From Granulicella paludicola (lineage in GTDB: Bacteria; Acidobacteriota; Terriglobia; Terriglobales; Acidobacteriaceae): a stretch of DNA of 64,000 nucleotides. The position numbers were made by a program, and so were the translations under genes. The notes under the pieces were generated by a model. It was not told the origin of the DNA, made no database searches, and was given only the letters and a program-made list of their open reading frames with translations. The first letter of the stretch is position 1, and the number at the start of each line of letters is the position of its first letter. Below are positions 1 through 7,612 of this stretch, one piece after another. The stretch covers positions 62,001 through 126,000 of the forward strand of contig NZ_JAGSYC010000018.1 in the NCBI RefSeq assembly GCF_025685545.1. Direction: 5' to 3'.

Positions 1-268
1 CCGCAGGCGTGGGCACGCCGTCCTTGAACGCGATCTTCACCGCTGGTCCAGTCGTCTCTTCCGTGATGTCAGGCTGCTGCTCCAGCACGCCCTTTACCAG
101 CACAGCCAGCCTGCGCGGCGTGGAGTACGAAACCGCCGTCGCTCCTGCTGCCAGCAGATGCTCGCGCTCCAGCAGAGCCGCTGTACGCTTCTGCAACTCC
201 GCCTGTGCCGCCGCGATCATCCGCGCCGGAACCTCTTCCAAACCGATCTCAAACAAAAAGTCTGCCAT
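1..268 (-). CDS. glyS: Glycyl-tRNA synthetase beta subunit, N-terminal part
   Basis: The reading frame starts at ATG 268 on the minus strand and runs off the left edge, so only about 89 N-terminal residues are visible. It begins [18 protein letters not shown], the conserved opening of bacterial GlyS, which with GlyQ forms the alpha2beta2 enzyme charging tRNA-Gly. The start overlaps the glyQ stop by one base (TAATG), the usual translationally coupled glyQ-glyS order, which supports both the identity and the start. Catalytic and anticodon-binding parts lie outside the window. Confidence 0.93.
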   Translation of the reverse strand, partial: MADFLFEIGLEEVPARMIAAAQAELQKRTAALLEREHLLAAGATAVSYSTPRRLAVLVKGVLEQQPDITEETTGPAVKIAFKDGVPTPA

Positions 269-1248
269 TACGCCGCCGCTCCTGCTGTTGCAGCGGCTGT
301 TCCGCTGGTCAGTCTTCCCTGCTCTGCATAGATCTTCGCAACACCTACGATCAGCGTGCGAATCCTCGCCATCACACCCACACGTTCCGTCACGGAGATC
401 GCGCCGCGCGCGTCTAACAGATTGAAGGTGTGCGAGCACTTCAGAGCCAGCTCATACGCTCCCATCACCGGGAAGCGCAGCACCTGCTGGTGGTCCTCGT
501 TCTTCTCATCGAGCAAGATCTTCGCGCGCTCCAGCAGCGCAAGACACTCGGCCTCGTACAACTCCAGGTGCTTCCACAACGAAGCCACATCCGCATAGTC
601 GAAGCTGTACGCCGAGAACTGCTGCTCCTCATGCAGACGCACGTCACCATAGGTGAGTTCCTTGCCCGTTACCGCATCGCGCGACCACACGATGTCATAT
701 ACCGAATCGAGGTCTTGCACGAACTGCGCCAGCCGCTCCAGCCCATACGTGATCTCGCCCGAGATCGGGTCTAGGTCCATACCGCCGCATTGCTGGAAGT
801 ACGTGAACTGCGTGATCTCCTGTCCATCGAGCATCACCTGCCAGCCAACGCCCCACGCGCCGCCCACCGGCCACTCCCAGTTGTCCTCTTCGAACTTGAT
901 GTCATGCTGCGCGAGGTCGATCCCAATCGCCACCAGCGACTCGAGATACAGCTCCTGCACCCGCTCCGGTGGCGGTTTCAGAATCACCTGCAGCTGCGTA
1001 TGGCGGAACAATCGATTCGGGTTCTCGCCATAGCGACCATCGGCAGGCCGCCGCGAAGGCTGCGCATACGCAATGTTGATCGGCTTGGGTCCCAGCACGC
1101 GCAGAAAGGTATCAGGCGACATGGTACCTGCGCCCACCTCAAGGTCATACGGCTGCTGCAACACACACCCATGCTCCGCCCAGAACTTCTGGAGGGTGAA
1201 GAGGATCTCTTGAAACGTCAGGGATTTCTTTACGTTGTCCGAACTCAT
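268..1248 (-). CDS. glyQ: Glycyl-tRNA synthetase alpha subunit
   Basis: This is the catalytic subunit of the bacterial heterotetrameric glycyl-tRNA synthetase, which activates glycine with ATP and transfers it to tRNA-Gly. The protein carries the family signatures [14 protein letters not shown] near the start, [35 protein letters not shown] and [21 protein letters not shown] chose ATG 1248 ([12 protein letters not shown]); the frame stays open to a TTG at 1275, but the added residues are not family-like. The resulting 326 residues are a little longer than the usual 290-300, because of an Ala/Thr-rich tail. The stop overlaps the glyS start by one base, so the two subunits should be made in step. 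Confidence 0.96.
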   Translation of the reverse strand: MSSDNVKKSLTFQEILFTLQKFWAEHGCVLQQPYDLEVGAGTMSPDTFLRVLGPKPINIAYAQPSRRPADGRYGENPNRLFRHTQLQVILKPPPERVQELYLESLVAIGIDLAQHDIKFEEDNWEWPVGGAWGVGWQVMLDGQEITQFTYFQQCGGMDLDPISGEITYGLERLAQFVQDLDSVYDIVWSRDAVTGKELTYGDVRLHEEQQFSAYSFDYADVASLWKHLELYEAECLALLERAKILLDEKNEDHQQVLRFPVMGAYELALKCSHTFNLLDARGAISVTERVGVMARIRTLIVGVAKIYAEQGRLTSGTAAATAGAAA

Positions 1249-1294
1249 TCCTAGTAGTTTAGCGAATCTGTGCAACTGCGAGCTCTTCGAAAAC

Positions 1295-1789
1295 TCATTC
1301 CTTCGGATTCAACAAACGTAAAACTGGCCTCTCCGTGGCTATAACATCGTAAATTTCGTCTTGTCCGACGACTTCATAGTGCTGTAGTCGCTCAGGTCCC
1401 GGATGGTCATCGTCCGCGTAAGTGGTCTTTCGGGTCAACTCAAGCAGATAGGACCACGAGAATTCACGAAACAATTTCCCAATGAATACCTCCGGTGGTG
1501 ACGGATATTTACCGTACATTTCGTTCGACACCGTGTATGAAATGTAGTGGCCGAAGACGATCTCGAAAGAGCGAGCATGAGGGATCACCTCCGCACTAAT
1601 CTCAGCGCGAATCCTCGCAGCTATCGCGGGTTCAAAATCGCGCTCTGGATTTTCAGGAAAGGCCTTCCGAGGTATCCACTCGTCGACGATCAAAAGGAGC
1701 CCAAATCCCTTCGTGATTTCGACCGACCTTACAACAAGATACTTACACTCATTGATTTGCTCGAGGGGTGTTCGTGAGGCCAAGCTCAT
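1295..1789 (-). CDS. Hypothetical protein, 164 aa
   Basis: I do not recognise this protein. It is a soluble-looking 164-residue product with no signal peptide or membrane segment, with mixed acidic and aromatic stretches such as [18 protein letters not shown] and a C-terminal half rich in Glu, Asp and Val. The coding strand matches the flanking glyQ and recO genes. Its base composition is less GC-rich than theirs, which could mean a later arrival. The ATG at 1789 has only a weak ribosome-binding site (TAGAAATATG). It is kept because the frame is long, unidirectional and not a shadow of another gene. Confidence 0.55.
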   Translation of the reverse strand: MSLASRTPLEQINECKYLVVRSVEITKGFGLLLIVDEWIPRKAFPENPERDFEPAIAARIRAEISAEVIPHARSFEIVFGHYISYTVSNEMYGKYPSPPEVFIGKLFREFSWSYLLELTRKTTYADDDHPGPERLQHYEVVGQDEIYDVIATERPVLRLLNPKE

Positions 1790-1834
1790 ATTTCTAGAAT
1801 ACTCATGCCGACATTTGATAGAACAACGAATACT

Positions 1835-2581
1835 CTAGGCCAGCATCGCCGCGCTCCGCAGCCGCCGCTCCAGATGCCGCTCCAGCAGCCCCACTGCAAA
1901 CCCCCGCAAATCCACCGCGCGCGCGGCAGGCCACTCCTCCTCCGCCAAATCCGCCAGCGAAGCCCGCGCCATCCGATGGCTCTCCGCCACGCTCGCCGCG
2001 CTCAGCGCCTTGCTCTGCGGTCGGCGATCGTCATAGCAGGTCACGCCATCCGCCACCGGAGACCACCACACGGTCTGCCCTCGCAGATCGAGCCGACACG
2101 CCGCACAGTGCCCTAATTCCGGCATCCAGCCCATCAGCCGGTTCATCCACAGGCAGAAGTACAGCACGGGCAGCCACACTTGCCCCTCTTCCATCGCGCT
2201 CAGCACCGTCACCGCCAGCCGGAAGAGATTGTCATCCACGGCGAGGTCCGGCATCGCCTCCTCCAGCACCTCCACCACCAGCTGCAGCCCCGCCAGCCGC
2301 AGCGTGTCGATCGGGGCTGTCAGCGGAGACCACAGAATCTCGAACTGGTCCAGCCGCACCAGTTCCTGCTTCGGGCGCTCCGTGTAGTGGGCCAGCACGC
2401 GCGTCGCCGGCTCCAGAGCCCCACCGAACCGCCGCCGCGACCGCATCGCATGGCGCGCCACGCCCTTCACTTTGCCCTGCTCGCGTGTGAACAGACTCAC
2501 CAGCAGGTCAGCCTCATGGAACGGCCACGTTCGCAGCACAATCGCCTCGCCGTGGTGTTGTATCTGCCGTCCCTGCGCCAT
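1835..2581 (-). CDS. recO: DNA repair protein RecO
   Basis: RecO works with RecR (and RecF) to load RecA onto SSB-coated gaps and can anneal strands. The 248-residue protein has the N-terminal OB-fold pattern (GEAIVLRTWPFHEADLLVSL, then TREQGKVKGVARHAMRSRRR), the mid-protein helical domain (LFRLAVTVLSAMEEGQ), and a cysteine cluster HCAACRLDLRG typical of the zinc-binding part of many RecO proteins. Length and motif order fit the family. The ATG at 2581 directly follows an AGAAGG sequence, a rather close Shine-Dalgarno spacing. It stands between an unknown gene and the ferredoxin gene. Confidence 0.92.
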   Translation of the reverse strand: MAQGRQIQHHGEAIVLRTWPFHEADLLVSLFTREQGKVKGVARHAMRSRRRFGGALEPATRVLAHYTERPKQELVRLDQFEILWSPLTAPIDTLRLAGLQLVVEVLEEAMPDLAVDDNLFRLAVTVLSAMEEGQVWLPVLYFCLWMNRLMGWMPELGHCAACRLDLRGQTVWWSPVADGVTCYDDRRPQSKALSAASVAESHRMARASLADLAEEEWPAARAVDLRGFAVGLLERHLERRLRSAAMLA

Positions 2582-2611
2582 CCTTCTATCGTCTCACCCT
2601 GCCGCCCAAAC

Positions 2612-2644
2612 AAAAACGCGCAACCTTAGCTGAGGCTGCGCGTT
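2612..2644 (-). terminator. Rho-independent terminator after the ferredoxin gene
   Basis: On the minus strand a GC-rich stem AACGCGCA / TGCGCGTT with a short loop is followed by a T run, just past the ferredoxin stop at 2663. It should end the ferredoxin transcript before recO. Confidence 0.75.
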
Positions 2645-2662
2645 GCTGCACTGCAAAAAAGC

Positions 2663-2923
2663 TTAGCGACCGAAGTGCGAGGCACCCTTTTCCTGGAAAG
2701 CAGCCCACTTTTCCGGCAGGTCGTCCGCAGCGTAGATCGCCGACACCGGGCAAACCGGGACGCAGGCGCCGCAGTCGATGCACTCGACCGGATCGATGAA
2801 GAGCTGCTCGGTCTCACCGTAGCCGCCCTCGTCCTTCTTCGGGTGGATACAGTCCACCGGGCAAGCATCCACGCAAGCTGTGTCCTTTGTGCCGATGCAG
2901 GGTTCTGCGATTACATACGCCAT
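2663..2923 (-). CDS. fdxA: 7Fe/8Fe-type bacterial ferredoxin
   Basis: This is a small cytosolic electron carrier of 86 residues. The N-terminus MAYVIAEPCIGTKDTACVD is characteristic of FdxA-type seven- or eight-iron ferredoxins. Cysteines near residues 9, 17, 21 and 25 and the later CIDCGACVPVCP cluster can hold two Fe-S centres, the first likely [3Fe-4S] in this family. The acidic C-terminal tail (DDLPEKWAAFQEKG) also matches. The ATG at 2923 is preceded by AGGAGATCAGAACC. A strong terminator follows, so it is probably a single-gene transcript. Its redox partner is not evident from the neighbours. Confidence 0.93.
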   Translation of the reverse strand: MAYVIAEPCIGTKDTACVDACPVDCIHPKKDEGGYGETEQLFIDPVECIDCGACVPVCPVSAIYAADDLPEKWAAFQEKGASHFGR

Positions 2924-3046
2924 GGTTCTGATCTCCTAAGTAAAAACTTCCTTCTGATGTTGCTTATCGATCTCGATTCTAGCAAGGATTTCTGTCACGG
3001 ATGTATCAACAAATATTCACAACTCGGACTGGTTCAGGCTTATTTC

Positions 3047-3514
3047 TTACGATTTAAGGACGTTTGGCAATTTCAGCAGCGCCTTGCCTGCGATGTCGGC
3101 GATCCTGGCAGGATAGAGGTTCTCTGCAGTCGCGGCGATCTCTTCGAGCGTCCACCAGCGAATCTCCTGCATCAGCGCCACCTCCGTTTCGGTCACGCCG
3201 ATCAGTTTGGGCTCAGCCCGCGTACACCTCGCTGCGAAGAAGACATCGTAGTTCCGCACCGTCTCGCCAAGGTGCTCATAGGTGCCACCCTGCTCCTGAT
3301 GCACTGGCCCGACCAGCGGCACCCTCAGCCCAAGCTCTTCGAACAACTCCCGCTCGGCCGCGGCGAGCTCGGCCTCACCGCTCTCAATCTCGCCGCCGGG
3401 AGTAACCCAGAAGACGAATAGCCCGTCACTCCGCATCGCCTGGAAGCGAATGAGCAACAGGCTATCGGTCTCGTCAAACAGAAATACTCGTGCAGAACGG
3501 CGAAGCCGCAGCAT
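3047..3514 (-). CDS. Nudix hydrolase
   Basis: Nudix enzymes hydrolyse nucleoside diphosphates linked to another moiety. The 155-residue protein has a full Nudix box at about residues 40-62: GGEIESGEAELAAAEREL followed by FEELG, matching GX5EX7REUXEEXGU with the metal-binding glutamates present. The substrate cannot be told from sequence. The start overlaps the stop of the upstream inositol-monophosphatase-like gene by one base (TAATG at 3514), so the two are translationally coupled. That arrangement suggests a shared housekeeping role such as removing phosphorylated side products. Confidence 0.9.
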   Translation of the reverse strand: MLRLRRSARVFLFDETDSLLLIRFQAMRSDGLFVFWVTPGGEIESGEAELAAAERELFEELGLRVPLVGPVHQEQGGTYEHLGETVRNYDVFFAARCTRAEPKLIGVTETEVALMQEIRWWTLEEIAATAENLYPARIADIAGKALLKLPNVLKS

Positions 3515-4389
3515 TACGCCAGCTTCGCCCGGCGCGCCGCAAACTCGGCAGGCGTCGGAATCGGCTCCAGATTCTTGCCAGCGAACATGTCGACGAACAG
3601 CTGCTGAATCTCGCCATGGATGTTGCCGTTCGTCGCCAACACCTCGCGGCTATCGAGCGTGAATTTGCTGCCGTCGAAGTGCGTGATCCGACCGCCCGCC
3701 TCTTCCACCAGCAAATATCCCGCCGAAGTATCCCAAGGATTTAGCTGAAACTCCCAATAGCCTTCCAGCCGACCACAAGCCACGTAGGCAAGATCAATCG
3801 CCGCAGCCCCAGCGCGTCGTACGCCGTGCGAGCGTAGCGTGAACTCTTGGTAAAAATGCACGTTCGGGCTCTCATGGCGCTTCTGACTCGGAAAACCTGT
3901 CGCGATCAACGACTCCTGCAACAGCGGCGCCTTCGATACGTGGATCGGCTTGCCGTTCAGGAAAGCACCCTCACCGCGAGCCGTCGAGAACATCTCATCG
4001 CGCAGCGGATCATAGATCACTCCGGCGACCATCTCACCGTCTTCATTCGCAGCCAGCCCAGGCGTGCGCTTCTCGCAGCCCAAAACCACCGCAAAGACCG
4101 GAAAGCCATGCGCAAAATTCGTCGTGCCATCGAGCGGATCGACATACCAGCGATACTCGGCATCGAGTCCGGTCCGCGTTCCCTCTTCGCCGTAGATGCC
4201 ATGCGTTGGCAGCTCAGCATTCAGGCGGCCGACGATCAGCTTCTCGCTCGCGCGGTCGGCCTCGGTGACGATATCGACATCGCCCTTGAACTCCGCCGTT
4301 ACACCGCGATGGTAGTACTCGCGCAGCAAGGCTCCCGCCTCGCGGGCGATCGACTCTGCAATAGATACAAGCCCTGCATACTCTGACAT
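3514..4389 (-). CDS. Inositol monophosphatase family protein
   Basis: A Mg2+-dependent sugar-phosphate phosphatase of the IMPase/SuhB/CysQ superfamily, 291 residues, cytosolic. The first metal site appears as YGEEGT, the core motif as WYVDPLDGTTNFAHG, and the C-terminal signature as NPWDTSAGYLLVEEAGG. Whether it prefers inositol-1-phosphate, fructose-1,6-bisphosphate or PAP cannot be decided here. It lies between hfq (upstream, 3-base gap) and the Nudix gene (1-base overlap), forming a tight hfq-IMPase-Nudix operon on the minus strand. Confidence 0.92.
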   Translation of the reverse strand: MSEYAGLVSIAESIAREAGALLREYYHRGVTAEFKGDVDIVTEADRASEKLIVGRLNAELPTHGIYGEEGTRTGLDAEYRWYVDPLDGTTNFAHGFPVFAVVLGCEKRTPGLAANEDGEMVAGVIYDPLRDEMFSTARGEGAFLNGKPIHVSKAPLLQESLIATGFPSQKRHESPNVHFYQEFTLRSHGVRRAGAAAIDLAYVACGRLEGYWEFQLNPWDTSAGYLLVEEAGGRITHFDGSKFTLDSREVLATNGNIHGEIQQLFVDMFAGKNLEPIPTPAEFAARRAKLA

Positions 4390-4392
4390 CGT

Positions 4393-4677
4393 TTAGACCG
4401 TCTCGCGCTGTGCGCTGCTGCGGCGTGCCGACGAACCAGCACCCTCGGTAATGGTGCGGATCTGAGTCTTATAGATGAACAGGTTCGGCTTGCCCTCACG
4501 GGTCAGGCGCACCATCATCTCATCGAAGTACTCGATCCAACCATGAACCACTTCCCCATCGCGCAGCTTGACGGCTACGGGTACCTGACGGTCGCTGAGC
4601 GACTTCAGATACAGCGCCTCCTGGCCCGTTTCACCGGTCGGCGGCCCCTTCTTCGGCTTCCTCTTGAAGATCGACAT
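4393..4677 (-). CDS. hfq: RNA chaperone Hfq
   Basis: Hfq is a hexameric Sm-like protein that helps small RNAs pair with mRNAs. The 94-residue protein has the Sm1 motif (LYLKSLSDRQVPVAVKLRDG, then VVHGWIEYFDEMMVRL) and an Sm2-like segment FIYKTQIRTI. In enterobacterial Hfq the Sm2 motif reads YKH; here it is YKT, so the proximal-face histidine is replaced. A basic N-terminal extension (KRKPKKG) and a short tail are present. It is the first gene of the hfq-IMPase-Nudix cluster. Confidence 0.85.
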   Translation of the reverse strand: MSIFKRKPKKGPPTGETGQEALYLKSLSDRQVPVAVKLRDGEVVHGWIEYFDEMMVRLTREGKPNLFIYKTQIRTITEGAGSSARRSSAQRETV

Positions 4678-4806
4678 GCTTCAATTGTAGGGGATTTATT
4701 CAATCAAATCCCAAGCAATCACGGCTCTTAATTCGCTTCAACACAAGCAACCATTTGGTTCGAGAGACGTCGCGTCTTTCAGACTTCCACGGCACAGGTC
4801 ACGACT

Positions 4807-5784
4807 TCATGGCCTCGGAACGTTGTTCCCGTAATACGCCGTTCGATAGCGCAAATCATACTTAGAGCGCTTCTCCGGATCCTTTAGCTGTAGCCGAATA
4901 TGCCGCAGCCCCGAAGGATCGACGCCACGCTGGGGAGCGTAATAGCCTACCGTGTACTGCGTTCGCAGATCGTCCGACACGTGCGCGAACGCCGGCGCCA
5001 GGTCTTGCTTCTTGCTCACGTAGTAGTACTTGCCGCCGGTGTCGTTCGCCATCTGGATCAGCGCATGTTCGCCGCCCGTATTGCGGCCCGCATCCGCCTC
5101 CACCGGCACGATGATCAGCGAATAAATCATCGCTCCAGCGCGCTCCGCCTGCTCCAGCGCAGCATCGTAGCTGCCGTGATGGGTCGTATTCTCTCCATCA
5201 GTGATTACCACCACGACCCGCCGCGCACCTGCCAGCGGCACAGCCACCATGCGTTGGCTCGCGAGATATATCGCGTCATACAGCGCCGTCGCATCGCCAT
5301 GCGGAACGTTGCCCAATCCGCTTTCGATCCGCTTCACATCATTCGTAAAGCCAACCACCTCGTCTACATTGTCGGAAAAGTACATCAGGTCCAGGCGGTC
5401 CTGCGCGCGCAGCAGCGTCTTCACAAACGTCTTCGCGGCCTCATGCTCCAGGTGATCGTCGATGGCCACGCTCTCGCTTGAATCGAGCGCCAGCACAATC
5501 TGCAACGGCGTCGTCGCTTCCTTATCGAACACGGCAATCTTCTGCGCCTTATTGTCCTCGAAGACCTCGAAGTCCTCCTGCGTCAGACCCGCCACCGGAG
5601 AGCCATGCTCATCCACCACATTCACGGCCACTGGCACGAGGCGGCTCTCGACACGCAGCCCCGGCATCTGCGGCAACTGACGTTCGATCGGTGCAGGCGC
5701 CTGTTGTGCCAGCGCCTGCGGTTGAATCGCAGCGTACGGCCCACCCGCCATCGCCACCATCAACGCCGTTAAAACAAACCTCAT
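4807..5784 (-). CDS. Secreted VWFA domain protein (acidobacterial type)
   Basis: A 325-residue exported protein of the VWFA-related family common in Acidobacteriota. The start ATG at 5784 begins a clear signal peptide (MRFVLTALMVAMAGG, then LAQQ) and overlaps the stop of the MoaD-MoaE gene (ATGA); an open frame extends further upstream but would bury the signal. A short Ig-like region (VNVVDEHGSPVAGLTQEDFE) precedes the VWA domain. The metal-site motif is DSSES, in place of the usual DxSxS, and a later ITDGEN segment matches the conserved VWA core. The function is unknown; a surface adhesion or scaffolding role is a guess. Confidence 0.85.
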   Translation of the reverse strand: MRFVLTALMVAMAGGPYAAIQPQALAQQAPAPIERQLPQMPGLRVESRLVPVAVNVVDEHGSPVAGLTQEDFEVFEDNKAQKIAVFDKEATTPLQIVLALDSSESVAIDDHLEHEAAKTFVKTLLRAQDRLDLMYFSDNVDEVVGFTNDVKRIESGLGNVPHGDATALYDAIYLASQRMVAVPLAGARRVVVVITDGENTTHHGSYDAALEQAERAGAMIYSLIIVPVEADAGRNTGGEHALIQMANDTGGKYYYVSKKQDLAPAFAHVSDDLRTQYTVGYYAPQRGVDPSGLRHIRLQLKDPEKRSKYDLRYRTAYYGNNVPRP

Positions 5785-6473
5785 CGTGAGCTCAGGTCTT
5801 CCGGGAACGGCTCGCCATCGGCCCACACTGCGCCGTCGGCAAACTGCTCCTTCTTCCAGACTGGGACGGTCTTCTTCAGCGTATCGATTACCCAACGGCA
5901 CGCCTCAAACGCCGCGCCGCGATGCGCCGAAGTTACCACGATCAGCACGCTCGTCTCCCCAATCTCCAGCCGCCCCAGCCGATGCACGATCGCCACCTCG
6001 CGCACACCCTTATACTCGATCGCTTCAGAACGGAGCACCTGCATCTGCCGCAGCGCCATCTCCTCGTAGGCCTCGTAGTCGAGATGCAGCGTCTTCCGCC
6101 CCCGCGTATTGTTGCGCACGATGCCATCAAAGACGCATACTGCGCCGTCTGGCCCAGCCTTGATCGCCTCCATCACCGCAGCGGAGTCAATCTTCTCCCG
6201 CGTCAGGAACACCATCGCACTCTCTTCCAAGCCGCCACTCACGGGAGGAAGAATCGCTACCTCATCGCCATCTGTGAGCACAGCACTTCCTCGTGCGTAC
6301 TCATGATTCACCGCCACCGCCGCAGATTTCAGCGCCGCCTCGCTCACCACGCCATCCAGGCGCAGTTGCTCAAGCAGGCTTGCCACCGACGTTCCCTCCG
6401 GCAACTCGCGCCATCCGTCTCCATTTGCGAACGCGGCCTTCAACGGCCCGAACGATACTAGCCGCACACGCAT
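5781..6473 (-). CDS. MoaD-MoaE fusion, molybdopterin synthase
   Basis: Residues 1-81 are a ubiquitin-like MoaD domain ending in ILPPVSGG; the rest is MoaE with HRLGRLEIGETS, TSAHRGAAFEACRW and the catalytic-lysine region KKTVPVWKKEQF. Together these convert cyclic pyranopterin monophosphate to molybdopterin. In separate MoaD the terminal Gly-Gly carries the thiocarboxylate; here it is internal at residues 80-81, so cleavage would be needed, as known for mycobacterial MoaX. ATG 6473 was chosen because CAGGAG lies at good spacing upstream. The stop overlaps the VWFA start by 4 bases. No other molybdenum-cofactor gene is seen in the window. Confidence 0.92.
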   Translation of the reverse strand: MRVRLVSFGPLKAAFANGDGWRELPEGTSVASLLEQLRLDGVVSEAALKSAAVAVNHEYARGSAVLTDGDEVAILPPVSGGLEESAMVFLTREKIDSAAVMEAIKAGPDGAVCVFDGIVRNNTRGRKTLHLDYEAYEEMALRQMQVLRSEAIEYKGVREVAIVHRLGRLEIGETSVLIVVTSAHRGAAFEACRWVIDTLKKTVPVWKKEQFADGAVWADGEPFPEDLSSR

Positions 6474-6524
6474 CAACCGCTCCTGAATCAACAAAGAACT
6501 CACCCCTGCAGAATACGTCACCCG

Positions 6525-6941
6525 TTACTCCACTTGCTTCTTCGCAGGAGCTCTCTTCTTGACAGACTTGTTTTTCGCCGACTTCTCCTTCTCCGCATGA
6601 TATTTCTCCAGCAACTTTCTGCCTTTCGCAGCAAGCCGCTCTGCCGCTGCCATCGTCTTCGGCACCGGTTCGCCCCAGGCATGCGCACTCAGAGCCAGCC
6701 TCGTCGGCTTGCCCTTGTCATCGACCATCGGCCCGCGCGGATGAGTAAAATGCCGTGTCAGGAACGACCCCTTCCGCCGCATCTTTTCCGGAGTATCCGC
6801 TGCTCCCGTAACCCCCGGCTTCAGGTTCGACCCCTCTGTCTTCTTGAAAAACGCCCGTCCTGCCGCCGTTAGCCCGCCCCTCGGGTCTTTCCCATTAGCA
6901 GGCATCGAACCACTCTTCTTCGCAGCTTTTTTCGTAGACAT
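6525..6941 (-). CDS. DUF6321 family basic protein
   Basis: A 138-residue, very lysine-rich soluble protein. The central part (DPRGGLTAAGRAFFKKTEG, then RRKGSFLTRHFTHPRGP and RLALSAHAWGEPVPKT) matches what I recall of DUF6321. Both ends are Lys/Ala-rich low-complexity tails resembling histone-like or nucleic-acid-binding tails. The function is not known. It is followed closely by the MoaD-MoaE gene and diverges from mscL. Confidence 0.75.
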   Translation of the reverse strand: MSTKKAAKKSGSMPANGKDPRGGLTAAGRAFFKKTEGSNLKPGVTGAADTPEKMRRKGSFLTRHFTHPRGPMVDDKGKPTRLALSAHAWGEPVPKTMAAAERLAAKGRKLLEKYHAEKEKSAKNKSVKKRAPAKKQVE

Positions 6942-7129
6942 CGGCTCAGTCTCCTCTGAACCTCAGAGTCGAAACACACCTAAAGAGTTTGCCAGCCTGA
7001 ATATCCAACTCGCCGCTCTATTCGTACTATCGACAACACACGCCCCTTCATCGACCGAACGCACGTTATACTCGCGCAGTAACGCAGCGGCCCACATTCG
7101 AATTATCCAAATCTCCCTGGAGAACAAAC

Positions 7130-7528
7130 ATGCTCAAAGGATTTCGCGACTTCATCTTGCGCGGAAATGTTATGGACCTGGCCGTCGCCGTCATCATCGG
7201 CGCCGCCTTCACCGCCATTGTCACCGCTCTCACGACCAACATCATCAACCCGCTGCTTGGCGCGGTTGTCGGCAAGCCGAACTTCGACTACCTGGTCGGC
7301 CATCTCCACGGCGGAGAAATCAAGTACGGCACCTTCCTCACGGCCGTCATCAACTTTCTGCTGATCGCAGGTGTCGTTTATTTTTTCCTCGTCCTGCCGA
7401 CCCAGTTCCTGTTGAAGAAGTTCAACCCACCCGCCGCTGCGCCGCCAAGCACCAAGGCTTGCCCGCAATGCCTCGGCGATATCCCTCTCGCCGCGACACG
7501 TTGCAAGTTCTGCACTCAGCCCGTCTAG
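7130..7528 (+). CDS. mscL: Large-conductance mechanosensitive channel MscL with C-terminal zinc ribbon
   Basis: MscL is a homopentameric inner-membrane emergency valve for osmotic downshock. The N-terminus MLKGFRDFILRGNVMDLAVA and TM1 (VIIGAAFTAIVTAL) are canonical, as is TM2 (AVINFLLIAGVVYFFLV). The protein is 132 residues. Its end differs from the classic cytoplasmic helix bundle: four cysteines at about 111, 114, 125 and 128 (CPQC...CKFC) form a zinc-ribbon-like tail. The ATG follows CTGGAGAACAAAC. It is probably a single-gene unit diverging from the DUF6321 gene. Confidence 0.93.
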   Translation: MLKGFRDFILRGNVMDLAVAVIIGAAFTAIVTALTTNIINPLLGAVVGKPNFDYLVGHLHGGEIKYGTFLTAVINFLLIAGVVYFFLVLPTQFLLKKFNPPAAAPPSTKACPQCLGDIPLAATRCKFCTQPV

Positions 7529-7612
7529 TCAGCACGCTCGAACAACGCCCACCACGGCCCGGACCATCCTTCTCCATCGCGTACACTCCTTAGACACCCT
7601 TCCAGGAGCTAC

